DNA from: Cellulomonas sp. Root930
GTDB lineage: Bacteria; Actinomycetota; Actinomycetes; Actinomycetales; Cellulomonadaceae
Direction of reading: 5' to 3'
NCBI GenBank assembly: GCA_001429255.1
Contig: LMJI01000001.1
Location: 1,844,310 to 1,908,309, forward strand
Length of the DNA stretch: 64,000 bases
Below are positions 8,075 through 15,443 of the stretch, piece by piece (the first letter of the stretch is position 1; each line of letters begins with the position of its first letter). A program made the position numbers and the translations under genes. Under the pieces are notes generated by a model. The model was given only the letters and a program-made list of their open reading frames with translations. It was not told the DNA's origin and did not search any database.

Positions 8075-8785
8075 TCAGGTGTTGTTGGCCGTCTGCTCGG
8101 CGTTGAAGAGCAGGGTGAGCTCGACGCCGGAGTCCTGGTACTCGTTGCCGGCGCTCGTGGGGAAGTCGACGCGCGCACAGAGCCACTCGCTCGGCGTGCC
8201 CGCGTTGAGCACCCGGTCACCGGTCTGGGACAAGGTGAGCGGACTCCCGACCAGGTCCTTGGTCGTGGCCGGCCACGGGGTGACCGTGTTCGCGGGGTTC
8301 AGCGGTGTGCCCGCGGTGTTGGCCGCGTTGCAGTCCGCTGCTGCGTCGACGCGGAACATCCTGAGCTCGAGGACGTTCGCGAGGTTGGCGCCGGTGGCCA
8401 CCGCCGTCGTGCCGTCGGTGTCCTCGACGACGGGGCTCCCGGCGGGTCCGGCCGTCTGGACCGCCCTGTACGAGATCGCGTAGCGGAGCTCGAGGGAGCC
8501 CGCGCTGGAGACCAGCAGCGGGGCGAAGGTCGTGGCACCCGGGTTCAGGGGCTGCGGTGCGAAGGCGAAGGCCGTCGTCGAGCCGACGACCAGGTCCACG
8601 GTCCCGCTCTGGATCTCGGCCGACACCGTGTCGTTGTCGGTGAAGATGGCGGACGTCGTCAGCGTCGTGGCACCGACGGCAGCGAGGCCGACGATCGCCA
8701 CGGTGGTCCACAGGCGTCGACGGCGGGGTGCGTCGTGGTGCACCGGCGCGGGGTCGATCATCTCCTGGAGCAGGTCGTCCATCAT
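8075..8785 (-). CDS. TasA/CalY family SipW-dependent surface protein
   Basis: A 236-residue exported protein. After a charged 30-residue N terminus comes a hydrophobic signal (LWTTVAIVGLAAVGATTL) and the typical mature start SAIFTDNDTVSAEI. The remaining 180 residues are Thr/Ala/Asn-rich and beta-strand-like with one Cys pair (ADCNAAN and WLCARVD), fitting the camelysin/TasA fold that forms biofilm fibres in Bacillus. A strong ribosome site (AAGGGGGG) precedes the first of two tandem ATG codons at 8785. The gene heads a three-gene operon with its dedicated signal peptidase and a shorter paralogue. Fibre formation in actinobacteria is an inference. Confidence 0.8.
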   Translation of the reverse strand: MMDDLLQEMIDPAPVHHDAPRRRRLWTTVAIVGLAAVGATTLTTSAIFTDNDTVSAEIQSGTVDLVVGSTTAFAFAPQPLNPGATTFAPLLVSSAGSLELRYAISYRAVQTAGPAGSPVVEDTDGTTAVATGANLANVLELRMFRVDAAADCNAANTAGTPLNPANTVTPWPATTKDLVGSPLTLSQTGDRVLNAGTPSEWLCARVDFPTSAGNEYQDSGVELTLLFNAEQTANNT

Positions 8786-8864
8786 GCGGGAACCCCCCTT
8801 GGGGCGAGAGTCGAGACTGTCGTATCGGCACCTCGGGGCCCGACTTGAGACGAAAGCACGATAC

Positions 8865-10988
8865 TCACCCGATCGAGTTGTCTGCGCCAGGCGCTCGCGG
8901 TGGGCGCGCCCGACGGGTGCTGGTGGTCGGGGTCGTCGCCAGGACGACCCCGCTGCGCGTGCCCCGACCACGTCGCGGACGCGGCACCGACTGGGTCAGG
9001 GGGAGGTCGTCGGCCGGGACCGCCTGCGAGTAGAGGAAGCCCTGGGCCTGGTCGACGCCGAGCCGGCGCAGGATCACGGCCGTGGACTCGTCCTCGACGC
9101 CCTCGGCCACCACCCGCAGGTCGAACGAGTGCGCCAGGTCCACCATGGCCTGCACCACGACCTCCGAACCCTCCCGTCCGTCGACCCCGAGGTCGGCGAC
9201 GAACAGCCGGTCGATCTTCAGCTCGTCCACGGGCAGGTCCCGCAGCTGGGAGATGGACGTGTTGCCGATGCCGAAGTCGTCGATGGCCACGCGGATGCCG
9301 AGCGCGCCCAGCCGCTCGAGCACCGGGACCACCCGTGAGGGGTCGGCCACCAGCGCGGTCTCCGTGATCTCGACCTCGAGCAGGTCCGGCGGCACGGAGT
9401 GCTCCTCGAGCAGCGACTCGATGAGGTCGACCACGGCCGCGGTCGTCACGTCGTGCGCCGAGAGGTTCACCGCCACCGGCGTCGCTCGGCCCTCGGTCCG
9501 CCACGCGGCCAGCTGCGTCACGCACTCCGTGAGGGCGTACCGCGTGACGTCGTGGATGAGGCCGGACTGCTCGGCGAGGGGGATGAACGTGGTGGGCGGC
9601 AGCACGCCGCGCGTCGGGTGCACCCAGCGCATGAGGGCCTCGAGTCCGACGGTCTGGCCAGTCGCCAGCTCAATCTTGGGCTGGTAGTGCATGCGCAGCT
9701 CGCGCGGGGCGTCCGCCGCGGGGGTGAGCGCGCGGTGCAGGTCGCCCAGGAGGACCAGGCGGGCCGGCGACGAGTCGTCCTCGTCGGCCGAGTACACCGA
9801 GACGCCGGTGCGGCGGTGCTTGGCGGCGTACATCGCGACGTCCGCGGTGCGCATGAGCGACGACGGGTCGGTCGCGTGGTCGGGCAGGCACGCCACGCCG
9901 ACCGACGTGTCCACGTGCAGGGGCAGCTCGCCGAGCATGAAGGGCGGGACGAACAGGCCGCGCACCCGGCGGGCCAGCCGTTCCGCGTTGGCCACCGAGC
10001 GCACATCGGGCAGCAGGATCGCGAACTCGTCGCCACCGAGCCGCGCCACGATGTCGTCGTCCCGCAGCGCCCCCCGCAGCCGCTCCGCGACCTGCTCCAG
10101 CAGCTCGTCGCCGCGGTCGTGGCCGAGCGAGTCGTTGATGTCCTTGAACCGGTCGATGTCGAGGAGCATCAGGCCGACGCGAGAGCCGGTCTCCTCCGCC
10201 TCGAGGATCGTGCGGCGCATCCGCTCGGCGAGCATGCGGCGGTTGGGCAGTCCCGTGAGCGAGTCGAGCAGGGCGAGCCGGGCGTTCTCGAGCGCCGTCG
10301 CCTGCAGCCGTCGGGAGGCCGTCCACACGGTCCGGAACAGGACCGTCCAGAGCGCGAGGAGGCCGACGCCCACCACCAGCGACACGGTGCGGACGGCGTC
10401 GGCGAGGGCGATGCTGGCGGCGTCGTGGTTGAGCATGACCTCGGCCGCGCCGACCACGTCGTCGCGCGGCCGTGCGGGGTCGCGCCCCGCGGTGTCGCCC
10501 GCCTGTACCGGCACGTAGACGTCCAGGACGCGCCGCTCGGTCCCGCCCTCGCCCTCGACCTCGGCTCCGCGCACGTCGGTGATCACGCGGGCGCTCGGCC
10601 GGCCGTCCTTCTGCGTCACCAGGTCGAGCCGGGCGCCGTCGGGGAACCCGGTCGTGGTCTGGTCGGCGGAGCTGTAGATGAGCGAGCCGTCGAGCGCCCA
10701 CAGCCGCAGCTCCACCAGCCGCTCGCCGAACCCGGCCGTCGCGGCCTCCACGGCGTCCCTCTGCTCCGGGGTGAGGGCGTCCTGCGTCACGTAGGAGTCG
10801 GTCGGCACGGTGGCGTTGGCGTAGGAGGTCACGGTCTCGGCGGTCGCGATGCCGTCCCGCACCGACTGCTGGCTCATCACGCTCCACGTCACCGCCACGA
10901 GCGCGAGCCCGAGCACAGCCATGGCCGCGATGCTGATGACCGCGAACGAGCGCGTCAGCGGCCAGCGACGGCGGGTTGCTCTTGGCAC
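8865..10988 (-). CDS. GGDEF-EAL cyclic di-GMP turnover protein
   Basis: A 707-residue membrane protein. A helix at about residues 13-37 and another at about 201-220 bracket an extracellular sensor of some 160 residues. The GGDEF domain (about 238-400) keeps LGGDEF at 317-322 and the product-inhibition site RDDD (309-312). The EAL domain (about 420-665) keeps GLEALMRW, NLS, EITET, KIDR and VAEGVED, while the usual DDFGTGYSS is altered to DDFGIGNTS. Both activities are therefore possible, with phosphodiesterase activity uncertain. The GTG at 10988 was chosen because a GAGG ribosome site lies 7 nt upstream and the next residues lead directly into the first helix. Confidence 0.9.
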   Translation of the reverse strand: MPRATRRRWPLTRSFAVISIAAMAVLGLALVAVTWSVMSQQSVRDGIATAETVTSYANATVPTDSYVTQDALTPEQRDAVEAATAGFGERLVELRLWALDGSLIYSSADQTTTGFPDGARLDLVTQKDGRPSARVITDVRGAEVEGEGGTERRVLDVYVPVQAGDTAGRDPARPRDDVVGAAEVMLNHDAASIALADAVRTVSLVVGVGLLALWTVLFRTVWTASRRLQATALENARLALLDSLTGLPNRRMLAERMRRTILEAEETGSRVGLMLLDIDRFKDINDSLGHDRGDELLEQVAERLRGALRDDDIVARLGGDEFAILLPDVRSVANAERLARRVRGLFVPPFMLGELPLHVDTSVGVACLPDHATDPSSLMRTADVAMYAAKHRRTGVSVYSADEDDSSPARLVLLGDLHRALTPAADAPRELRMHYQPKIELATGQTVGLEALMRWVHPTRGVLPPTTFIPLAEQSGLIHDVTRYALTECVTQLAAWRTEGRATPVAVNLSAHDVTTAAVVDLIESLLEEHSVPPDLLEVEITETALVADPSRVVPVLERLGALGIRVAIDDFGIGNTSISQLRDLPVDELKIDRLFVADLGVDGREGSEVVVQAMVDLAHSFDLRVVAEGVEDESTAVILRRLGVDQAQGFLYSQAVPADDLPLTQSVPRPRRGRGTRSGVVLATTPTTSTRRARPPRAPGADNSIG

Positions 10989-11040
10989 GCGGGACCTCGT
11001 GAGCTGGGGCGAGCGCGGGTCGGGAGGGGGCCGCGCTGAG

Positions 11041-11062
11041 CCGAGAGTATTCGTTCTCTCGG
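11041..11062. promoter_or_regulatory. Inverted repeat upstream of the GGDEF-EAL gene
   Basis: Perfect 7-bp arms (CCGAGAG and CTCTCGG) flank the 8-nt spacer TATTCGTT, 52 bp upstream of the GGDEF-EAL start and 104 bp upstream of msrB. On the minus strand the spacer contains AATACT, a plausible -10 element, so a protein bound here would cover the promoter. The regulator is unknown. Confidence 0.45.
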
Positions 11063-11165
11063 CCGGACAGCGACATCCCAGGTCAGAGGGATTGCCCCGG
11101 CGCGTCGGGAACGTCCGCACCCGCTCGGCGGTTACATCGGACGCCAACTTCCCCAGGAGGATCCG

Positions 11166-11567
11166 ATGACGTACGAGGTGACCAAGACCGACGAGCAGTG
11201 GGCCCTGGAGCTGGAGCCGCAGGAGTTCGCCGTGCTCCGGCGCGCCGGGACCGAGCGGCCCTGGACGGGCGAGCTGCTGGACGAGAACCGGACGGGGGTC
11301 TACCGCTGTCGGGCGTGCCGCAACGAGCTGTTCCGCTCCGACACCAAGTTCGACTCGCACTGCGGCTGGCCCAGCTTCTTCTCGCCGCTGGCGGGCGACC
11401 GGGTGGAGCTGATCTCGGACCGCAGCCTCGGCATGGTCCGCACCGAGGTGCGCTGCGCGAGGTGCGGGTCGCACCTCGGGCACGTGTTCGACGACGCCCC
11501 GCAGACCCCCACGGGCGACCGGTTCTGCATGAACTCGGTCAGCCTGACGTTCGAGGCCGAGGGCTGA
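11166..11567 (+). CDS. msrB: Peptide-methionine (R)-S-oxide reductase
   Basis: A 133-residue MsrB that reduces the R epimer of methionine sulfoxide in proteins. The catalytic Cys121 lies in RFCMNS, the recycling Cys66 in SHCGWPSF, and two CxxC pairs (Cys48/Cys51 and Cys97/Cys100) form the structural zinc site. The length is typical of the single-domain family. An AGGAGG ribosome site 5 nt before the ATG fixes the start. It is transcribed alone and ends at a strong nested hairpin; no msrA is adjacent. Confidence 0.96.
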   Translation: MTYEVTKTDEQWALELEPQEFAVLRRAGTERPWTGELLDENRTGVYRCRACRNELFRSDTKFDSHCGWPSFFSPLAGDRVELISDRSLGMVRTEVRCARCGSHLGHVFDDAPQTPTGDRFCMNSVSLTFEAEG

Positions 11568-11586
11568 GCGCACCTGCGCACGAACT

Positions 11587-11630
11587 CGTTCGGGGTGTCC
11601 TCCGGCGTGCCGGACCCGACACCCCGAACG
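11587..11630 (+). terminator. Nested hairpin terminator after msrB
   Basis: Arms of 13 bp (11587-11599 and 11618-11630, CGTTCGGGGTGTC and its complement) enclose an internal TCCGGC/GCCGGA stem. It begins 19 nt after the msrB stop and lies before the NERD-domain gene. Confidence 0.75.
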
Positions 11631-11679
11631 GGCGACGTCCAGATGGTCGACACGTGTGAAGTCCGGGCGCCCGGGTGCC

Positions 11680-11691
11680 GATAATGCACGC
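11680..11691 (+). promoter_or_regulatory. Leaderless promoter of the NERD gene
   Basis: A near-consensus -10 hexamer GATAAT (11680-11685) is followed by exactly 6 nt and then the GTG start codon, with no ribosome site between. A TGTGAAG stretch 18 nt upstream could serve as -35. This spacing puts the transcription start at or next to the start codon. Confidence 0.55.
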
Positions 11692-12474
11692 GTGGAAGAT
11701 GTCCTGACGGTGCGGCGGTGGAGGCGGTACGGCGCCGACCGTCTCTATGTCACGCAGGAGTCCGGCGCCCGGGTCGGATCGGTCGATCTGCAGTCCGGCG
11801 AGGTCGTGGTCGACGACCCGCTGCTCGAGAGCGGTCTGCGCCGCGCGGCGCAGGCGTACCTGCGCGCCGACGTGTCCGAGCTGGCGCTGAGCATGCCGAC
11901 CACCGCCAACGGCGACCTCCACCCGGTCGACGAGGCGGCGCTGCAGGCGTGGCTCGGCGGCGAGGACTGGGACGCGATCGACCTGGCGACCCGGCGCGGA
12001 GAGCGCGGGAGCTCGGTCCGCACCCGGCTGGAGCGCCTGGGCGACGAGGGCTGGCAGGTCATCCACGACGTGCCGCTGGGCCGCCAGGGCAGCCTGGTCG
12101 AGCACCTCCTCATCGGCCCGGCCGGCATCTTCACCGTCGCCGAGCGCCGGCACCCGGGACAGCGCGTCGTGGTCGAGGGACGCACCCTCGAGGTCGACGG
12201 CCGCTCCATGTCGTACCTGCGCGACGCGCGGCTCGAGGCCACCCGCGTGCAGGGCGCGCTCCTGGCGGCCGCGTGCGCGGCGATCACCGTGCGCGGCGTG
12301 GTCGTGGTGCACGGCGACCTCGAGGTGCGCACGGTCCAGCCGGGGCACGACGCGTTCGCCATCGCGCGCCAGGACGTGCAGGCCGTCTTCCGCGCCATGC
12401 CGGTGCGGCTCGACCCGGCGCGCATCGCCGCGATCGCCCACGTCGCGCGTCAGCGGTCGACCTGGTCGCACTGA
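11692..12474 (+). CDS. NERD (nuclease-related) domain protein
   Basis: A 260-residue cytosolic protein. The C-terminal two thirds resemble the NERD domain: WQVIHDVPLGRQGSLVEHLLIGPAGIFTV at about residues 115-145 carries the characteristic His-Asp and GP-G-F pattern, followed by an ITVRGVVVVHGD strand. The first 100 residues are unlike any domain I recognise. NERD proteins are related to restriction-endonuclease-like folds but mostly lack a demonstrated activity. The GTG at 11692 was preferred to a GTG 36 nt upstream because of the -10 element just before it. There is no operon partner. Confidence 0.7.
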   Translation: MEDVLTVRRWRRYGADRLYVTQESGARVGSVDLQSGEVVVDDPLLESGLRRAAQAYLRADVSELALSMPTTANGDLHPVDEAALQAWLGGEDWDAIDLATRRGERGSSVRTRLERLGDEGWQVIHDVPLGRQGSLVEHLLIGPAGIFTVAERRHPGQRVVVEGRTLEVDGRSMSYLRDARLEATRVQGALLAAACAAITVRGVVVVHGDLEVRTVQPGHDAFAIARQDVQAVFRAMPVRLDPARIAAIAHVARQRSTWSH

Positions 12475-12504
12475 CCCGCGCCTCCCTGGCGAGGGTCCGG
12501 GGTG

Positions 12505-12545
12505 TTGACACCCCCTGGCTGCGGTGATCTGCTGAAACGCTTCCA
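12505..12545 (+). promoter_or_regulatory. Probable promoter and operator region of the MarR gene
   Basis: A consensus -35 TTGACA occurs at 12505-12510. About 22 nt later lies TGAAACGCTTCCA (12533-12545), an imperfect palindrome like LacI-family or catabolite operators. A good -10 is not visible at the usual distance. The region ends 54 nt before the MarR start. Confidence 0.4.
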
Positions 12546-12599
12546 CCTGCTCGGGTGGCGATGCAGCGATCTGTGTGCTTTCTCCGCCAGGATGTCCCC

Positions 12600-13049
12600 G
12601 TGGTCGACGAACAGTTCCGCCAGCTCGAGCGAGAGCTCGGCCTCCTCCTGCGCCGCGCGCAGGCGTCGTCGGCAGCGATCTCGCGGGACGTCCATCCCGA
12701 CCTCGAGCCCGCCGCCTACTCGCTCCTGGCGCTCATCGCCGCGTCGCCCGGGGTGCGGGCGAGCGATCTCGCCATGAACATCGGCGTCGGGCGCGGGACC
12801 ATGTCCCGCCAGCTCGCCCGCCTCGGCGCCCTCGGGCTGGTGTCCCGGCGGCCCGATCCCGACGACTACCGGGGTCAGCTGCTCGAGCTCACCGACGAGG
12901 GGCAGCGCCGCTTCGAGAGCGCGCAGCAGGCCCGGCGGACGTTCCTGCGCCAGGCGCTGACCGGGTGGGGCGAGACCGACATCGCGGCGCTGGCCACCCA
13001 GCTCGGTCGGCTCAACTCGGACCTCGCCGCGGCCCGACGCACGCACTGA
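12600..13049 (+). CDS. MarR family transcriptional regulator
   Basis: A 149-residue winged-helix dimeric regulator. The recognition region is VRASDLAMNIGVGRGTMSRQ and the wing is RRPDPDDYRG with the typical LLELTDEG strand after it. Flanking helices supply the dimer interface. The GTG at 12600 gives a normal family length, and an AGGA sits 8 nt before it; an upstream GTG at 12555 would add 15 residues and cannot be ruled out. It converges on the DHA2 efflux gene across a shared terminator, so it is not in that operon, which has its own MarR protein. Its target is unknown. Confidence 0.85.
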   Translation: MVDEQFRQLERELGLLLRRAQASSAAISRDVHPDLEPAAYSLLALIAASPGVRASDLAMNIGVGRGTMSRQLARLGALGLVSRRPDPDDYRGQLLELTDEGQRRFESAQQARRTFLRQALTGWGETDIAALATQLGRLNSDLAAARRTH

Positions 13050-13055
13050 CACCAC

Positions 13056-13091
13056 GACGCGCCCCCCGGTCCGAGGACCGGGGGGCGCGTC
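13056..13091. terminator. Bidirectional hairpin terminator
   Basis: A perfect 17-bp inverted repeat (13056-13072 and 13075-13091) lies between the convergent MarR gene and the DHA2 transporter gene, beginning 6 nt after one stop and ending 12 nt before the other. Confidence 0.85.
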
Positions 13092-13103
13092 CGTGTGCTG
13101 CGG

Positions 13104-14759
13104 TCAGTCGCGTGTCGCGACCCGCTGCTCGTCGGTCAGCGTCTCCAGCTCGGCGTCGACTGCCGCCTCCGACGTGGCCGGCGCGAGCATCGCGGCCTCC
13201 TGCTCGAGGAGCTGCTCGATGCCCGAGCGGTTGCCCAGCGGCACCTCCTTGAGGAACAGGACGGCGATCAGCGAGATCAGCGCGACGGGCGTGGCCACGA
13301 GGAACAGGTCCGCGACCCCGTTGCCGAACGCCTGCTCGACGACCATCCGGATGTTCTCCGGGAGGGTCGACAGGTCCGGGATCGCTCCGTCCGAGCCCAT
13401 CGCGGACGGGTCGATGCCGATCGCCGTGAGGCCCGTGGCCATCAGGTCCGTGACCCGGTGGGAGAGCACGACGCCCAGCGCGGAGACACCGAGCGCGCCG
13501 CCGAGGGTGCGGAAGAACGCGACCGTCGAGGTGCCGGAGCCGACCTCCCGGACGTCCAGGGTGTTCTGCACGGCGAGCACGAGGTTCTGCATGAGCATGC
13601 CGACACCCGCGCCGATGACGACCAGGTACAGCGAGACCAGCGTGAAGCTCGTGTCGAAGTGGATGGTGCCCATGAGGCCCGTGCCCGTGGTGAGCAGCAC
13701 GGCGCCGGCGATCATGAACTTCTTGTACTTGCCGGTGCGGCTGATGATCTGCCCGGAGATGGTCGAGGAGACCAGCAGGCCGACGATCATCGGGATGGTG
13801 AGCAGGCCCGACTGGGTCGGTGTCTTGCCGCGCGCCAGCTGCATGTACTGGCTGAGGAACACCGTGGTGCCGAACATGGCGACGCCCACGGCGATGCTGG
13901 CGACGACGGAGAGGACCAGCGTCCGGTTCTTGAACAGGTGCAGCGGGATGATCGGCTCGGCGGCGCGGGACTCGACCCACACGGCGAGCGCGAGGGCGAG
14001 CAGCGAGCCGCCCAGCATGGCGGCGGTCTGCCAGGAGGCCCAGTCGAACGAGGTGCCGGCGAACGTGATCCACAGGAGCAGGGTCGCGATGCCGATCGAC
14101 AGGAGCGTGGCGCCGGCGTAGTCGATCGTCACCTGGCGGGACTTGCGTGCGGGCAGGTGCAGGGTCCGCTGGAGCACGATGATCGCGGCGACCGCGAACG
14201 GCAGGCCGAGGAAGAAGTTCCAGCGCCAGCCGGCGCTGTCGGTGATGACGCCGCCGAGCAGCGGGCCGCCGACCATGCCGATGCCCATCACGGCACCCAT
14301 GAGGCCCATGTACTTGCCGCGCTCGCGCGGGCTGATGATGTCGGCGATGAGGACCGTGCCGAGCGCGGTCAGGCCGCCGGCGCCGATGCCCTGCAGGGCG
14401 CGCATGCCGATGAGCATGCCGGTGTCGTGGGAGAACCCGGCGAGGGCCGAGGAGATCACCGAGATCGCCAGTGCGAGCTGGATGAGCAGCTTGCGGTCGA
14501 CGAGGTCGGCCAGCTTGCCCCAGATCGGGGTGGAGATCGTGGTGGTGAGCAGGGTGGCGGTGACGACCCACGTGAAGGCGGACTGCGTGCCGTCGAGGTC
14601 GGAGATGATCCGCGGCAGCGACGAGGACACGACGCTCGTCGCGAGGATCGAGACGAACATCCCGAGCAGGATGCCCGAGAGGGCCTCGAGGACCTCGCGG
14701 TGGGTCATCTTGGGGGCGATCTCGGCGGTGCTCGTGGGCGTGGGGGTGGTGCTGGACAT
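13104..14759 (-). CDS. DHA2-type (EmrB/QacA) multidrug efflux transporter, MFS
   Basis: A 551-residue proton-driven transporter with about 14 predicted membrane helices, the length and topology of the DHA2 subfamily. Motif A is seen as GKLADLVDRKLL between helices 2 and 3, and the antiporter motif C-like stretch MGIGMVGGPLLGG follows in helix 5. The cytosolic C terminus is Ala/Glu-rich. The ATG at 14759 is 62 nt downstream of a MarR gene read in the same direction, so both are probably one drug-inducible unit. Likely substrates are hydrophobic or cationic compounds. Confidence 0.92.
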   Translation of the reverse strand: MSSTTPTPTSTAEIAPKMTHREVLEALSGILLGMFVSILATSVVSSSLPRIISDLDGTQSAFTWVVTATLLTTTISTPIWGKLADLVDRKLLIQLALAISVISSALAGFSHDTGMLIGMRALQGIGAGGLTALGTVLIADIISPRERGKYMGLMGAVMGIGMVGGPLLGGVITDSAGWRWNFFLGLPFAVAAIIVLQRTLHLPARKSRQVTIDYAGATLLSIGIATLLLWITFAGTSFDWASWQTAAMLGGSLLALALAVWVESRAAEPIIPLHLFKNRTLVLSVVASIAVGVAMFGTTVFLSQYMQLARGKTPTQSGLLTIPMIVGLLVSSTISGQIISRTGKYKKFMIAGAVLLTTGTGLMGTIHFDTSFTLVSLYLVVIGAGVGMLMQNLVLAVQNTLDVREVGSGTSTVAFFRTLGGALGVSALGVVLSHRVTDLMATGLTAIGIDPSAMGSDGAIPDLSTLPENIRMVVEQAFGNGVADLFLVATPVALISLIAVLFLKEVPLGNRSGIEQLLEQEAAMLAPATSEAAVDAELETLTDEQRVATRD

Positions 14760-14821
14760 GGTCTCGCTCTCGTGGGTGCTGGCAGGGAGACCCGGCGACG
14801 TCGGCAGGTCGGGAGGTGGGT

Positions 14822-15304
14822 TCAGGCAGAGGTGAGGACGCCGGCTGCGTCCGCGGGGGCGGCGAAGCGGGACACGGACTCGCCGAGCCGGTCCAGGGTC
14901 GCGGCGGCGTCGAGCAGCTCGCCGGGCGACCAGTCCGCGAACACGTCGGCGGCGCGCCGCCCGAGCGCGGTCGCGATCTCCACCGCGAGCGACCGGCCGG
15001 CGGGGGAGAGCTGGATGGTGCGGGCGCGGCGGTCGTCGTCGGCGACCGCGCGCTCGACCAGCCCCTCGTCGACCAGCTGGCTCACCTGGCGGCTGGCCAC
15101 CGAGATGTCGACGCGCAGGATGTGCGCGAGGTCGCTCACCTGGAGGGTGCCGCGGTGCTGCAGGATCCGGACGATCGCGAGGGTGCCCTTGGAGCAGCCG
15201 ATGTCGCGGGCCACCCCCAGGGACGACTCGCGCAGCGCGCGGTTGAAGGCCTCGACCGACCGCAGCAGCGTCTGCGGGGGCGTCTCGGGCTGGGCGGACG
15301 GCAT
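14822..15304 (-). CDS. MarR family repressor of the efflux operon
   Basis: A 160-residue MarR-type regulator: the HTH is LQVSDLAHILRVDISVASRQ and the wing VADDDRRARTIQLSPAG. The ATG at 15304 is preceded by AAAAGGAG at 5 nt, which decides the start over upstream candidates. It is the first gene of a two-gene unit with the DHA2 transporter, the standard arrangement for an autoregulated, ligand-released repressor. Two matching palindromes in its own promoter support autoregulation. The inducing ligand is unknown. Confidence 0.9.
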   Translation of the reverse strand: MPSAQPETPPQTLLRSVEAFNRALRESSLGVARDIGCSKGTLAIVRILQHRGTLQVSDLAHILRVDISVASRQVSQLVDEGLVERAVADDDRRARTIQLSPAGRSLAVEIATALGRRAADVFADWSPGELLDAAATLDRLGESVSRFAAPADAAGVLTSA

Positions 15305-15317
15305 GGGACTCCTTTTG

Positions 15318-15358
15318 TTGCTTGATGCAACCATACGACTGATAATTGCTTCAAGCAA
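15318..15358 (-). promoter_or_regulatory. MarR promoter with two operator palindromes
   Basis: Two 13-bp sites share the half site TTGCTT: TTGCTTGATGCAA at 15318-15330 and the perfect palindrome TTGCTTCAAGCAA at 15346-15358, with centres 28 bp apart. On the minus strand TTGCTT (15353-15358) can act as -35, followed by a 17-bp spacer and TATGGT (15330-15335) as -10. A repressor bound to both sites would cover the -35 and the region just after the -10. Confidence 0.75.
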
Positions 15359-15395
15359 CTGACGTCGGATGTTATTCCCCGCACACGCACGACGA

Positions 15396-15427
15396 CGCGG
15401 CCGGGCCTGTGGAGAGGCCCGGCCGCG
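15396..15427 (-). terminator. Hairpin terminator of the sugar porter gene
   Basis: A 13-bp inverted repeat (15396-15408 and 15415-15427, CGCGGCCGGGCCT and its complement) with a 6-nt loop, 16 nt beyond the stop of the sugar porter gene. Confidence 0.75.
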
Positions 15428-15443
15428 TGCGGTGGGTCGTGCG

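Noticed and set aside
8865..11573. A 902-codon version of the GGDEF-EAL gene extending across msrB.
   Set aside because: The extra N-terminal part is antisense to msrB and low-complexity. A GTG with ribosome site at 10988 gives a normal protein with a proper membrane start.
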